Shown here: piece after piece, positions 1 through 7,212 of the stretch | Layout of the letters: every line of letters begins with the position of its first letter | Numbering within the stretch: position 1 is the first letter of the stretch | NCBI GenBank assembly: GCA_050309775.1 | Contig: JBNRMV010000004.1 | Span: 1 to 34,037, forward strand | Reading direction: 5' to 3' | Length of the DNA: 34,037 nucleotides | Source of the DNA: DTU072 sp050309775 | Lineage (GTDB): Bacteria > Bacillota > Clostridia > Christensenellales > DTU072 | Position numbers and translations under genes: made by a program | The notes under the pieces: generated by a model | Told to the model about the DNA's origin: nothing | Seen by the model: only the letters and a program-made list of their open reading frames with translations | The model's database searches: none

Positions 1-116
1 TTCAAATTACAAAATAATTTGTAAAAAAGTATTGACAAATGGTTTTCAGATTGTATGATTTAATTGTGGGGGATTTCTATTAGCATATCGTTGTTAAGAA
101 AACGGAATACATTTCA
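1..116. repeat. Terminal direct repeat, copy 1 (identical to 33922-34037)
   Basis: These 116 bases are repeated without a mismatch at the other end of the window. The repeat contains a complete sigma-A promoter (32-59) and a GGGGG-rich leader. Identity runs exactly to both sequence ends, as expected for a circular contig with an unresolved overlap or for a contig that begins and ends in the same dispersed repeat. If circular, the unit would be 33921 bases. Confidence 0.95.
32..59 (+). promoter_or_regulatory. Sigma-A promoter of the lipoprotein gene at 154
   Basis: A perfect -35 TTGACA (32-37) and a -10 TATGAT (54-59) are separated by 16 bases. Transcription would start near 66 and give a leader of about 88 bases before the start codon at 154. 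The promoter lies within the terminal repeat, so a second copy sits at 33953-33980. A diverged relative lies at 33117-33144. Confidence 0.7.
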
Positions 117-153
117 AAGAATATAGATATGTAAAAATATATAAGGTAGAGAT

Positions 154-957
154 ATGGGAAAAACAATAAAGGAATTAGAAAAAAGCAGTGGCTTAACGAA
201 AATGCACAGAGTACCCATTTTCTTTTTCGCATCCATAACCATGGTTGTCATATTCCTTATGCTTATTCTTTCTTCTTGTAGTCTACCTGGGAAATCATGG
301 TACGGTAACAACGAGAGTTATTTTGAAACAGAGTTTTTTGAATGCATCCGTCTTGGAAGTGATGATTTTGGCTGGCAGGATAAAGTTCAAATTTGCGGAT
401 TGACGGAGTTAGGAAAAGAACAAGAGGAGCTTGTTATTCCATCATATATTAATGGATATAAAGTTGTAAAATTAGGATATAGTAGAGGGGGGAATATGTT
501 TTATGGTGAATTCAAAAAGGTATTTATCCCCGATGGTGTTGAAAGCGATAGAGTTAATTTATTTGGTGGAAAAGATAAGTCAGATAGTTTTCCTAAATTG
601 GATAAAATAATATCAAATTCAATATATTATTTATCTGATGGTTTAGGTTCTGGCGGAGAAAAATATGTTCCAACAATATCAGTTGATAAATTTCGTGAAA
701 GGTTTTACGTCTTGCCTGCAAATGTTTCATTCATGTATAACTATGAGGAAAGCTCTAACGGAGGCTATTATTGGATAGACGATTTAGATGAAGGAGAACC
801 ATTAAAAACCATACCATCTGAACCTGAGAGAGAAGGGTATGCATTCGAGGGATGGTTTTACGAAGAAGGGTGCATCAATATAGCGGATTTGAGTACCTTT
901 ATAAAATCAAAATATGAAGAAGAAACAATTTTCTATGCGAAATGGAAAAAAGTATAA
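154..957 (+). CDS. Lipoprotein with degenerate BspA-like repeat and C-terminal InlB B-repeat-like domain
   Basis: This 267-residue protein has a basic N-terminus, a hydrophobic segment at about 22-40 and a lipobox ending LSSC, so it should be exported and lipidated. Residues around 75-110 carry a stretch of the kind seen in BspA-type leucine-rich surface proteins (VIPSYINGYKVVKLG). The C-terminal 60 residues match the InlB B-repeat/Flg_new pattern: a WIDDLDEGE segment, KTIPSEP, EGYAFEGWF and a final FYAKW. The start at 154 follows AAGG at 143-146. It is a paralogue of the gene at 1691. Its role is unknown; surface adhesion or wall association is inference. AT-rich codon use sets it apart from the genes after 3 kb. 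Confidence 0.8.
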   Translation: MGKTIKELEKSSGLTKMHRVPIFFFASITMVVIFLMLILSSCSLPGKSWYGNNESYFETEFFECIRLGSDDFGWQDKVQICGLTELGKEQEELVIPSYINGYKVVKLGYSRGGNMFYGEFKKVFIPDGVESDRVNLFGGKDKSDSFPKLDKIISNSIYYLSDGLGSGGEKYVPTISVDKFRERFYVLPANVSFMYNYEESSNGGYYWIDDLDEGEPLKTIPSEPEREGYAFEGWFYEEGCINIADLSTFIKSKYEEETIFYAKWKKV

Positions 958-976
958 ATCTATAATGGAGGGAAAA

Positions 977-1540
977 ATGAGAAAAACAATGAAAAGATGA
1001 AAATTTGGTAGCTTAATGATAATTATGGCACTTGGACTTTTTGTAGGGTGCGGAGCAAACAAATATGATGCCAAAATATTGGATGATTTCCCTGCGAGTT
1101 TTAACGATGAATTTCTAAAAACAACATTTGGAGTCGAGAATGAACCTGAAAATTCAGATGAGTGGTGGGGCGATATTGACGGTACGGACGGTTGGTGGAA
1201 TTATGATCAAAACGGAAAAAAACTTATTCATATGCAAACGCTGATAATTAAAGACCAAAGCGAGGCAGATATTGCGTTTGATTATTTCCCGTTGGATTTT
1301 GATTTTGAAAAAGAAATGCTGTTAATGTGTTTTTTCGCGGAACCGTCGCAATGGATAGAGGCCCCTTCCTCATATAAAATAAATGATATGAGAATTGACG
1401 GTTTGACCTTAAAATTTACTATTGAGGCAAAGGCGCGGATAAGTTCGGCGCAGGCACGTTCTAACCAGCGCTGTAAAACAATTAAAATGAAAAAACTCGA
1501 TATTACAGACGCCCAATTTGAAAGAAAGTACAAGGCTTAA
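977..1540 (+). pseudogene. Lipoprotein gene interrupted by an in-frame TGA in its signal peptide
   Basis: An ATG at 977 follows a GGAGGG ribosome site and opens MRKTMKR, which is stopped by TGA at 998-1000. The same frame continues without interruption to 1540 and encodes a hydrophobic segment, a lipobox ending VGCG and about 160 further residues rich in Trp and acidic residues near the N-terminus (DEWWGDIDGTDGWWNYD). TGA ends many intact genes here, so recoding is unlikely. An ATG at 1016 could allow reinitiation, giving a 174-residue product with a short, uncharged signal sequence, but it has no ribosome site of its own. The CGANKY motif after the lipobox is shared with the damaged gene at 33615 (CGVNKY). 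Function is unknown. Confidence 0.6.
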
Positions 1541-1556
1541 AAAATGGTCGTTCAGT

Positions 1557-1679
1557 AGACCTGGGGTGTTTGATTGCTGGTGGAATAAAGGTGCTTGGGA
1601 TTTTGATAATGATATTCCTTTTCCTGTAGATGAAGAAAATACAGAAGAGCATCTTATATTGTATGCAAGTTGGCGTTAA
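1557..1679 (+). pseudogene. Orphan 3' end of a lipoprotein paralogue
   Basis: In the frame beginning AGA at 1557 the sequence encodes RPGVFDCWWNKGAWDFDND and continues to a final YASWR and TAA at 1677-1679. This is nearly identical to the last 40 residues of the intact gene at 1691-2410. The upstream part of the gene is missing: homology starts abruptly at 1558, just after an unrelated TAG. It is best explained as the tail of a third tandem copy left by a deletion or unequal crossover. Confidence 0.8.
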
Positions 1680-1735
1680 GGGAGGATTTTATGAATAAAT
1701 CAAGAAGAAATTATGTTTTTATAATGGTTGCGGTG
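1558..1735 (+). repeat. Direct repeat, copy 1 (partner 2289-2466)
   Basis: The 178 bases match 2289-2466 at a constant offset of 731 with five mismatches, about 97 percent identity. The unit holds the 3' end of one lipoprotein gene, the GGAGG ribosome site and the first 15 codons of the next gene. It marks the register in which the array duplicates. Confidence 0.9.
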
Positions 1736-2410
1736 GTTTTATCTTTAAGTATATTCAGTATGTTCGGATGTAATGAGAGGGACATAACTGATAAACTGGG
1801 TTATACGGAAACTGAATATTTCAGATACTATGATGTCCATCCTTTCTTCGGAGAAATTGCTATAATAGGCTTAACCGATAAGGGAAAGGAGCTGGAGGAA
1901 GTGATTATTCCTAATTATATAAACCATAAAAAGGTAACACAGCTGGGAGATGATAAGTTTGATAATTATTTTCAGAGCGATAAATTGAAAAAAATAGTTT
2001 TGCCTTATACTTTAGAGTATATTGACGGTAATTTTTTAACAGGAATGGATGTGACTGTAATGCAGACAGATATGATACCAGAATTTCATATTAGTACAAC
2101 AGATATCTTCGGAACAGGACAAAGGTACGTGCCGTATGATTTTGATTTAATGGAGGGTTCTTCTCTGAAAGCCGCCAATATCACTTATATGTATGATTTT
2201 CCGGACGCTCCCAATAACGGTGTTTATTTTATCGACTATGTGGAAAAAGGTGAAAAGATAAAGACAATACCGCCCAGACCGACCGGTGGACCTGGGGTGT
2301 TTGATTGCTGGTGGAATAAAGGTGCTTGGGATTTTGATAATGATATCCCTTTTCCTTTAGATGAAGAAAATACAGAAGAACATCTTATATTGTATGCAAG
2401 TTGGCATTAA
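1691..2410 (+). CDS. Lipoprotein paralogue of the gene at 154
   Basis: The 239-residue product starts at ATG 1691, six bases after a GGAGG site. It has a basic N-terminus (MNKSRRNYV), a hydrophobic core and a lipobox ending MFGC, so it should be a membrane-anchored lipoprotein. It aligns along its length with the protein at 154: ETEYF, the GLTDKGKELEEVIIPNYIN stretch, KKIVLP, GTGQRYVP, ANITYMYDF, and the C-terminal InlB-repeat-like part with KTIPPRP and a terminal YASWH. It is the intact member between an orphan tail upstream and a truncated copy downstream. No function can be assigned beyond probable surface exposure. Confidence 0.8.
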   Translation: MNKSRRNYVFIMVAVVLSLSIFSMFGCNERDITDKLGYTETEYFRYYDVHPFFGEIAIIGLTDKGKELEEVIIPNYINHKKVTQLGDDKFDNYFQSDKLKKIVLPYTLEYIDGNFLTGMDVTVMQTDMIPEFHISTTDIFGTGQRYVPYDFDLMEGSSLKAANITYMYDFPDAPNNGVYFIDYVEKGEKIKTIPPRPTGGPGVFDCWWNKGAWDFDNDIPFPLDEENTEEHLILYASWH

Positions 2411-2466
2411 GGGAGGATATTATGAATAAATCAAGAAGAAATTATGTTTTTATAATGGTTGCGGTG
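2289..2466 (+). repeat. Direct repeat, copy 2 (partner 1558-1735)
   Basis: This is the second copy of the 178-base unit. It joins the end of the lipoprotein gene at 1691 to the start of the gene at 2422. The two copies would allow recombination that removes or duplicates 731 bases. Confidence 0.9.
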
Positions 2467-2724
2467 TTTTTACTTTGTATATTAAATTTTTTAATAATAC
2501 ATATAGGTTCTAATGCATACGGAGAAGAACAAAGCAATCCAAAAAAATATTTTATAGGATACAATGAAAATATTAGTTTGCAATATCTGAATCAGTATAT
2601 CCTGACCAATACAGGAATTCAAAAGCTTGAAAGCTATGATAGCCATCTCTTTTTTATCGGCTTTCGTATGAGCAATACAATCAGAAAACCGATCAGAAGA
2701 CACAATACGGCAAGCAGAATATAA
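2422..2724 (+). CDS. Truncated, probably chimeric exported protein of the lipoprotein array
   Basis: The 100-residue reading frame starts at ATG 2422 behind a GGAGG site and shares its first 15 residues with the gene at 1691. After that it diverges. The signal segment has no lipobox cysteine; a type I signal peptidase site near NAYG-EE is possible. The last third (from about 2634) overlaps a minus-strand reading frame with better codon use and its own ribosome site, so the C-terminus may be read-through into unrelated DNA. I regard it as a paralogue fragment joined to foreign sequence, though translation from the intact ribosome site is likely. Confidence 0.5.
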   Translation: MNKSRRNYVFIMVAVFLLCILNFLIIHIGSNAYGEEQSNPKKYFIGYNENISLQYLNQYILTNTGIQKLESYDSHLFFIGFRMSNTIRKPIRRHNTASRI

Positions 2725-2738
2725 TTATAAAATGCCAT
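2634..2738 (-). CDS. Possible 34-residue single-pass membrane peptide
   Basis: On the minus strand an ATG at 2738 follows AGAGG at a good distance and opens a 34-residue frame ending TAG. The peptide is a single hydrophobic helix (residues 5-24) followed by a strongly basic tail (IRKPIKKRW). A well-formed promoter lies 147 bases upstream at 2885-2913. Size and shape recall KdpF-type small subunits, but the usual C-terminal PEKF motif is absent and no kdpA follows. The frame overlaps the 3' end of the plus-strand gene at 2422. It may be a genuine small protein or the first gene of an operon whose remainder has been lost. Confidence 0.4.
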   Translation of the reverse strand: MAFYNYILLAVLCLLIGFLIVLLIRKPIKKRWLS

Positions 2739-3004
2739 AAATACCTCTTATTGCATTTTTCACACCGGGCCACGCGGGGACAAGCGGGCAGAAGAACGCT
2801 TACATCAATGTGAATTAATAATACCATAAAACATATCACCGCAAACAGATTAAATGCGGGAAACAGAACCTATTACCTGTTTAGATAGTAAATTACCTAT
2901 TTTTCTTTGTCAAGAATTTTTCGGTATTTTTTTCGTATTGATTGGTTTGCTGACAGTTCAATCGTCTTTCTTGTAAGACTTTTTGGAGTTCAAAACACAG
3001 AAGT
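2739..3004. other. Intergenic region with minus-strand leader
   Basis: No gene was found. On the minus strand the first part after the promoter at 2885-2913 is a leader of about 140 bases, with a GC-rich patch at 2764-2792 in an otherwise AT-rich context. I found no convincing riboswitch fold in it, and no clear terminator for the glycosidase gene that ends at 3005. Confidence 0.5.
2885..2913 (-). promoter_or_regulatory. Sigma-A promoter on the minus strand
   Basis: Read on the minus strand, TTGACA (2908-2913) and TACTAT (2885-2890) are separated by exactly 17 bases. It points to the small membrane peptide at 2738 with a leader of roughly 140 bases. Confidence 0.55.
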
Positions 3005-4699
3005 TTATTTATCTGCTATCAAAAGCGAAGTTATCGCGGCGGACCACCCGAAATCACATATCGCGTGCATATGTATCCGCCAATCGGGGTCTTGTTGTTT
3101 GACCCCTTTTCTCACAAGTCTATCGGGTCTTTCTTTGTCAAACGGGTCATAAAATTCATAAATACAGCCGCTTGACTCATACCATTTGTTCACCGCATCC
3201 AACGTTTTTGCTTTTATATCTTCCGCCAATTCATGGTATCCGTAGCGTTTCAGCCCGAGAATGATCATGTAGTTATAGTTTAGCCAAACGCCGCCTCTCC
3301 ACATATCCGAAGAAAACCGCTTGTCGTCGAGAGCAAGCGAGGGAACGGGAAGTGCGGAAGCGAATTTTTTGCCGTCAGAAAGATTTTCGGCAAGCATTTT
3401 TGCCTGACGCTCATCGGCAATGCCGCAAAACAGGGGAAGAAAGGAAGCGCAGGTATCGGTTAGGTTGTGTTCGCCTTTGTGATAGCGGTCGTAATACATT
3501 CCCTTCTCTTCGTTCCACAAAAGCTCGTTAATTTTTTGTGCTGTTTCCTCGGCACGTGTTTTCCAAACCGAGGCGTTCGCTTGGTCGTTAAGCTCGGCGA
3601 AAATTTTTGAAAGATAAAAGCAATCGTTTGCAAAAAAACAAGAAAAATCCACGGCGTCCATTGCGCCGGAGTCATCGAACCGCGGAGAATTGTCCATTCC
3701 GCATTCGCCGCAACGGCAGACTTTATTGTTTTCCGTTTTCCATTCGAGCAATCCGTTTTTATTTTTGTCGCGGTGCTTTGCGTCCCACAGCAAATACTTC
3801 ACAAGTTTTTGCGTCGTTCTTTCCAAAAAGTTTTTGTTTTGAGTTTTTTGATACACTTCCCACACCCCATACGCCAAAACCGGGGGTTGGGTGATGCGGC
3901 TTTTTTCATGGGGTGACATCAAATGCGGAATCATTCCGCTTCTTTTTTGGCAAAATAGCACCGCTTCAAGGGCCTCTTCGGCAAGGGGCGGGTCAAACTC
4001 TTTGAGGGCAAGGGCATGAAAGGCACTGTCCCACAGCCAGGCTTTTTTGTGCGGAACTCTGTCGGGTGTGGTAAACCGGCAAGGGATTTTGCCCTCGGCG
4101 GAATACACGTTGGCTTTCAAAACCGAAAGGCACTTCAAATAAAGCTTACCAAAAGCGTTGTTTTGCAAATTCATACGGCTATAGAAGTCCAAACGCTTGG
4201 CATAAAGCTCGTCCAAGCTGCACTTTGAGGCGGTCAAGGCTTCCGCGCGTGCCGTTTGAAGCGTTTTTGCGCACGCCAAAACAAAGGTATATCCGTTATC
4301 CGTTTCGGAACAGCTCAACAGCAATTTTGAACTTCCGCATTTGCACACGGTTTCATCTTCCCGCGTTGTTCTTTTGCAGTCCGTCAAAAGAATGGGAGCA
4401 ACGGGAGATCTGCCTATTACGGTGCGGCAAGACGAAAACAAAACCGTCAATGGACCGTTTTTCGTATCTATGTCAATCAAGTCGCCTGTTATGACCTTGC
4501 ATTTATCTATCGAAACGTCAAAGAAAAGGGTCACTGGTTTTTTGAGTTCAAACCTTATGCCGACCGGTTTTGCGGTCAGAGTGCCCACAAGGTCATCGCG
4601 AAAAGACGTCCCGCCGTCCAATGCGGAAAAGGCAAAGTATTGTCCGTATCCGTACACGTTCGGCAAAGTCAGTTGTGTGCCGTTTGAAAGTTCCGTCAT
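3005..4699 (-). CDS. GH63/MGH1-like glycoside hydrolase, trehalase-like (alpha/alpha)6 barrel
   Basis: The 564-residue protein has no signal peptide or membrane segment, so it should be cytoplasmic. The N-terminal 180 residues look like a beta-rich domain; the rest is a helical barrel of the clan that holds GH63, GH37 trehalases and mannosylglycerate hydrolases. Recognisable elements are WLWDSAFHALAL near 220, GMDNSPRFD near 340 with its acidic residues, DMWRGGVWLNYNYMIILGL near 470 and a late YEFYDP segment. Family members act by inversion on alpha-glucosides or mannosides; the substrate here cannot be read. Start 4699 follows a GGAGA site. The gene stands alone with its own promoter at 4774-4802. 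The Cys-rich CRCGECGMDNSPRFD stretch is unusual. Confidence 0.8.
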   Translation of the reverse strand: MTELSNGTQLTLPNVYGYGQYFAFSALDGGTSFRDDLVGTLTAKPVGIRFELKKPVTLFFDVSIDKCKVITGDLIDIDTKNGPLTVLFSSCRTVIGRSPVAPILLTDCKRTTREDETVCKCGSSKLLLSCSETDNGYTFVLACAKTLQTARAEALTASKCSLDELYAKRLDFYSRMNLQNNAFGKLYLKCLSVLKANVYSAEGKIPCRFTTPDRVPHKKAWLWDSAFHALALKEFDPPLAEEALEAVLFCQKRSGMIPHLMSPHEKSRITQPPVLAYGVWEVYQKTQNKNFLERTTQKLVKYLLWDAKHRDKNKNGLLEWKTENNKVCRCGECGMDNSPRFDDSGAMDAVDFSCFFANDCFYLSKIFAELNDQANASVWKTRAEETAQKINELLWNEEKGMYYDRYHKGEHNLTDTCASFLPLFCGIADERQAKMLAENLSDGKKFASALPVPSLALDDKRFSSDMWRGGVWLNYNYMIILGLKRYGYHELAEDIKAKTLDAVNKWYESSGCIYEFYDPFDKERPDRLVRKGVKQQDPDWRIHMHAICDFGWSAAITSLLIADK

Positions 4700-4773
4700 A
4701 GATTATTCTCCCTGTTCATCAAATAAAGGCATCGGTTTGATTGGGTGATTACAAAAGTTCACCGCATTTTATA

Positions 4774-4802
4774 AATATACCATATTGTCTGCCTTTATGC
4801 AA
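4774..4802 (-). promoter_or_regulatory. Promoter of the glycosidase gene
   Basis: On the minus strand TTGCAT (4797-4802) and TATATT (4774-4779) are 17 bases apart, and a TGG in front of the -10 makes it an extended -10. The start codon at 4699 lies about 70 bases downstream. Confidence 0.55.
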
Positions 4803-4983
4803 ACCCATAAATAAGTTTTGCGGTTGAAATTTGCGCACACCGGGTATTCGAGAAAGGTATGCGATGTAATAAATCATTTCCTCAACTACCTTTGCATGGC
4901 TCAAAGTAAAGAACGAAGGGATTTTAACAAAGGCTAACAGCTTTGCCAAAATTTGTTTTAATCCCCATTGGTTATCTCATTAA

Positions 4984-5130
4984 ATGTCAGTTTCAGAAGT
5001 TCATAAAACCAGCCTCAAAGAAGTCTCCGATGTTGGCATAAAACCCATGATTGCAGGGGTAGTCATAGACATCTCTGTGGTCTTTGTGTCCTTATTTGTC
5101 CAAGCAGGGATATTGCGTTTTATTTATTAG
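4984..5130 (+). pseudogene. Remnant: C-terminal end of a YeiH-family (UPF0324) putative sulfate exporter
   Basis: A 48-residue frame starts at ATG 4984, directly after an in-frame TAA, and ends at TAG 5128. Its sequence (SLKEVSDVGIKPMIAGVV followed by a hydrophobic stretch and SLFVQAG) resembles the last transmembrane segment of YeiH-type transporters, which usually end with a GGKPxLLGL...SLxxQ pattern. The other 300 or so residues expected of such a transporter are not found upstream. No ribosome site precedes the ATG. I read it as a gene fossil. The family call is from memory of the motif. Confidence 0.4.
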
Positions 5131-5233
5131 TTCATAAAGACCAGAACAATATTTTATGAGATAAATCTTCAGTTTTTTGGTTTGTTGTGGTATTCTTTAT
5201 AGGAATAGAATATCGTTTGGATTTGAGGGCGAC

Positions 5234-5599
5234 ATGAAGATAAAAAGAATTGATTGTGATTTTTCGGTATGTAAGGTGAGGGATTTTTCATTATTTGATT
5301 TTGAATCAAAGTATTTTTTCATTGGAAAAACCGATGGGGAGAACTCCTTGGTTTGTATCACGGAGAATGTGCCGGAAAATACGGTTTGTCGGACCGATGG
5401 TTGGAAGGCATGTAGAATTGAGGAAAATTTGGACTTCTCATTGGTGGGCATTCTTGCGAAGATTTCAACGCTGTTAGCAGAAAACAATATCGGAATATTT
5501 GCTATATCGACATATAACACAGATTACATTTTGACACGGAAAGAGAGCTTTGACAAAGCATTGGCAGTGTTGTCCGATGCCGGTTATGAGATAATCTGA
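5234..5599 (+). CDS. ACT-domain protein
   Basis: The 121-residue protein starts at ATG 5234 behind GAGGG, giving MKIKRIDCDFSVC. A longer frame opens 57 bases earlier but lacks a ribosome site. The second half (from GILAKISTLLAENNIGIFA to a final AGYEI) is a typical ACT fold: a beta strand, the helix with LLAENNIGIF, then the YNTDYIL strand. The N-terminal half (FSVCKVRDFSLFD, then SLVCITENVPE) matches the small two-lobed ACT proteins of the ACT_7/CASTOR type. Such proteins bind amino acids or other small ligands; the ligand is unknown here. It converges with the gene at 5584-6168, overlapping its 3' end by 16 bases. Confidence 0.75.
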   Translation: MKIKRIDCDFSVCKVRDFSLFDFESKYFFIGKTDGENSLVCITENVPENTVCRTDGWKACRIEENLDFSLVGILAKISTLLAENNIGIFAISTYNTDYILTRKESFDKALAVLSDAGYEII

Positions 5600-6168
5600 T
5601 TATTCATCGAATACTTAAATTTCAGCTCCGCCCTTAAAAATCTCTTTATTTCACGAAAGCGGTGGAAAGGAGCGAAGATGTCGAGAAAAAGCGTGTGTAC
5701 GGCTTCCCATGCAAAAACCCAACCGCCGATAAGTATGCTCTCAAAAAGCACTTTAGAGAGAAGGCTGCTTGCCCGATAATCCGAAAATAAACCATATGCA
5801 AACAATAGCGTCAGCGAAATGACAAGCATAATTGCCGATATGCGCAACAATTTTTTGGTTTTTCTTGTTTCAAGACGGTGCAGGGAGTTGTAGTAGTTCA
5901 AATAGCTTACGCGAATTTGCTCTTCCTTTTCCGGGTTTGGTTGTGGGGCGCTCAGCGAAAAAACAATTTCTAAATCCTTGCGCAAGGGGATATCTTCAGA
6001 GCACAAGTCAAGAAACTCCGCCAATTCGGGGTGGGGGTCCCGTTTCTTGAAAACCGAATTGTCCCACTCATGAAAAAACTCATGATAATCGTCCAGCGCA
6101 ATATCTATAATGATACGACCGTTCTCTTCATTTCTGCGGTAAAGTGTTCTGTATTTATTGCCTTTCAT
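5584..6168 (-). CDS. Two-helix membrane protein of unknown function
   Basis: The 194-residue protein has a hydrophilic N-terminal 105 residues rich in acidic and aromatic residues (DDYHEFFHEWDNSVFKKRD), then two transmembrane helices at about 107-127 and 138-160 and a basic C-terminal tail (RFREIKRFLRAELKFK). I know no named family. The N-terminal half probably faces the cytoplasm because basic residues flank both helices on that side. AGGA lies about 12 bases before the ATG at 6168, rather far. It lies beyond the terminator of the SDR gene, so it probably has its own promoter. Confidence 0.7.
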   Translation of the reverse strand: MKGNKYRTLYRRNEENGRIIIDIALDDYHEFFHEWDNSVFKKRDPHPELAEFLDLCSEDIPLRKDLEIVFSLSAPQPNPEKEEQIRVSYLNYYNSLHRLETRKTKKLLRISAIMLVISLTLLFAYGLFSDYRASSLLSKVLFESILIGGWVFAWEAVHTLFLDIFAPFHRFREIKRFLRAELKFKYSMNNQIIS

Positions 6169-6231
6169 ATATCACTTTATTTCCTTAATCAGATTTTACC
6201 ATACTGAAAAATAAAAGTATAGTATGCAAAA

Positions 6232-6261
6232 TAAAAAAACGCTCTGCAAAAAGCAAAGCGT
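6232..6261 (-). terminator. Rho-independent terminator after the SDR gene
   Basis: On the minus strand a 9-base stem with one mismatch (6253-6261 against 6239-6247) and a 5-base loop is followed by seven T residues. It starts 22 bases after the stop codon of the dehydrogenase gene. Confidence 0.8.
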
Positions 6262-6282
6262 CAAGAATTTTGTTGAATATTC

Positions 6283-7041
6283 CTAAACAGCAGTGTATCC
6301 GCCGTCAACCTTAATGTTTTGTCCCGTGATATATGAGGCCTCATCGCTGGCAAGCATTATTGCAACGGGGTTGAGTTCGCCTGCATGACCATAGCGTCCC
6401 AAAGGTACAGAAACTTTCATAAAGTTTGTAAACGCTTCGGTGTTCAGGGTGTCGGCAGTCAGTTCTGTTTCAAAATAGCCCGGGCTTATAGCGTTGCATG
6501 TAATGTTATACTTTGCAAGCTCTGCGGCTACGGCTCTGGTAAAGTTTATTACGCCGCCCTTTGATGAGTGATAAGCCACGGTATCCATTGCGGTGTTGCC
6601 CACCTGACCGTATATGGAGGCAATATTTATAATGCGGCCATGCTTTTGGGCTGCCATATATTTGGCAAAGGCTCTGGTGACTTTGAATACGCTGGTAAGG
6701 TCGGCAGCCAATGTGAACTCCCATTCTTCATCGGTCATTGCCAAAACGCCGGCATTTTTTGATGCGCCTGCATTGTTGACGAGAATATCCACCTTGCTGT
6801 ACTCCTGAATTGCCAGCTCTGCGGCTTTGTTGATTTCTTCGGTGACGGTAACATCACACTTTATCGGCAGACATCTCACGCCCTGCGCCCTAAAATCGGC
6901 GGCTATGGCTTCAAGTCTTTCTATTCTTCTTGCCATAAGCACCAAATCCGCGCCTTGCTGTGCAAATCCCTGCGCCATCTGTAAGCCCAAACCTGAGGAC
7001 GCGCCTGTGACTACGGCTACTCTATCTTTCAATGAAAACAT
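6283..7041 (-). CDS. SDR-family NAD(P)-dependent dehydrogenase/reductase
   Basis: The 252-residue protein has the classical short-chain dehydrogenase length and motifs: TGASSGLG at 12-19 for the cofactor, NNAG at 89-92, Ser142, and the catalytic pair Tyr157 and Lys161 in YHSSK. The Arg pair after the second strand (MARR, 37-39) favours NADP(H), by family rule. The overall sequence is closest in feel to gluconate 5-dehydrogenase or 3-oxoacyl-ACP reductase (FabG-like) enzymes; no neighbouring sugar-acid or fatty-acid gene decides between them. A GGAGG site precedes ATG 7041. It is transcribed alone, from the operator-bearing promoter at 7090-7118 to the terminator at 6232-6261, divergently from the WYL regulator. 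Confidence 0.85.
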   Translation of the reverse strand: MFSLKDRVAVVTGASSGLGLQMAQGFAQQGADLVLMARRIERLEAIAADFRAQGVRCLPIKCDVTVTEEINKAAELAIQEYSKVDILVNNAGASKNAGVLAMTDEEWEFTLAADLTSVFKVTRAFAKYMAAQKHGRIINIASIYGQVGNTAMDTVAYHSSKGGVINFTRAVAAELAKYNITCNAISPGYFETELTADTLNTEAFTNFMKVSVPLGRYGHAGELNPVAIMLASDEASYITGQNIKVDGGYTAV

Positions 7042-7089
7042 AACAAAACCTCCAATATATGAATTTTTATTGCTCCTTGAGCCAGCAAC

Positions 7090-7118
7090 AGTATACTAAT
7101 AGCATTGCTATTCGTCAA
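7090..7118 (-). promoter_or_regulatory. Promoter of the SDR gene with palindromic operator in the spacer
   Basis: On the minus strand TTGACG (7113-7118) and TATACT (7090-7095) are 17 bases apart. The spacer contains a perfect 15-base inverted repeat at 7098-7112, AATAGCA and TGCTATT around a central T. A palindrome filling the spacer is a classical repressor site. The divergently transcribed WYL protein is the obvious candidate to bind it, by inference. Confidence 0.65.
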
Positions 7119-7212
7119 TGAAAAAACCGCCAGAACACAAAACAAATGAAAATCATTAAAAGTATAAAAAAAGTAAATCCTTTGGGTCGACAAGAGTATT
7201 GACAATTCAGCG

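Larger units (their letters stand above)
4700..5233. other. Gene-poor 530-base stretch
   Basis: Apart from the glycosidase promoter, the transporter remnant and a possible weak promoter for the ACT gene (TTGTTG 5182-5187, TAGAAT 5206-5211, spacer 18), I see nothing functional. A minus-strand 66-codon frame at 4749-4949 has no ribosome site and no recognisable motif. Confidence 0.5.

Noticed and set aside
998..1000. TGA read as an amino acid
   Set aside because: TGA serves as a normal stop for intact genes here, for example the DUF1538 gene (23007) and gerA (28739), so recoding is not supported.
2634..2738. Naming the small peptide KdpF
   Set aside because: Length and single helix fit, but the C-terminal motif differs and no kdpA or kdpB follows.
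2764..2792. GC-rich patch as part of a riboswitch
   Set aside because: I could not draw a convincing conserved fold on either strand.
4749..4949. 66-codon minus-strand frame as a gene
   Set aside because: It overlaps the glycosidase promoter, has no ribosome site and no recognised similarity.
7199..7204. Perfect TTGACA as -35 of the WYL gene
   Set aside because: The distance to the TATAAT at 7236 is 31 bases and to TACAAT at 7215 only 10, neither workable.
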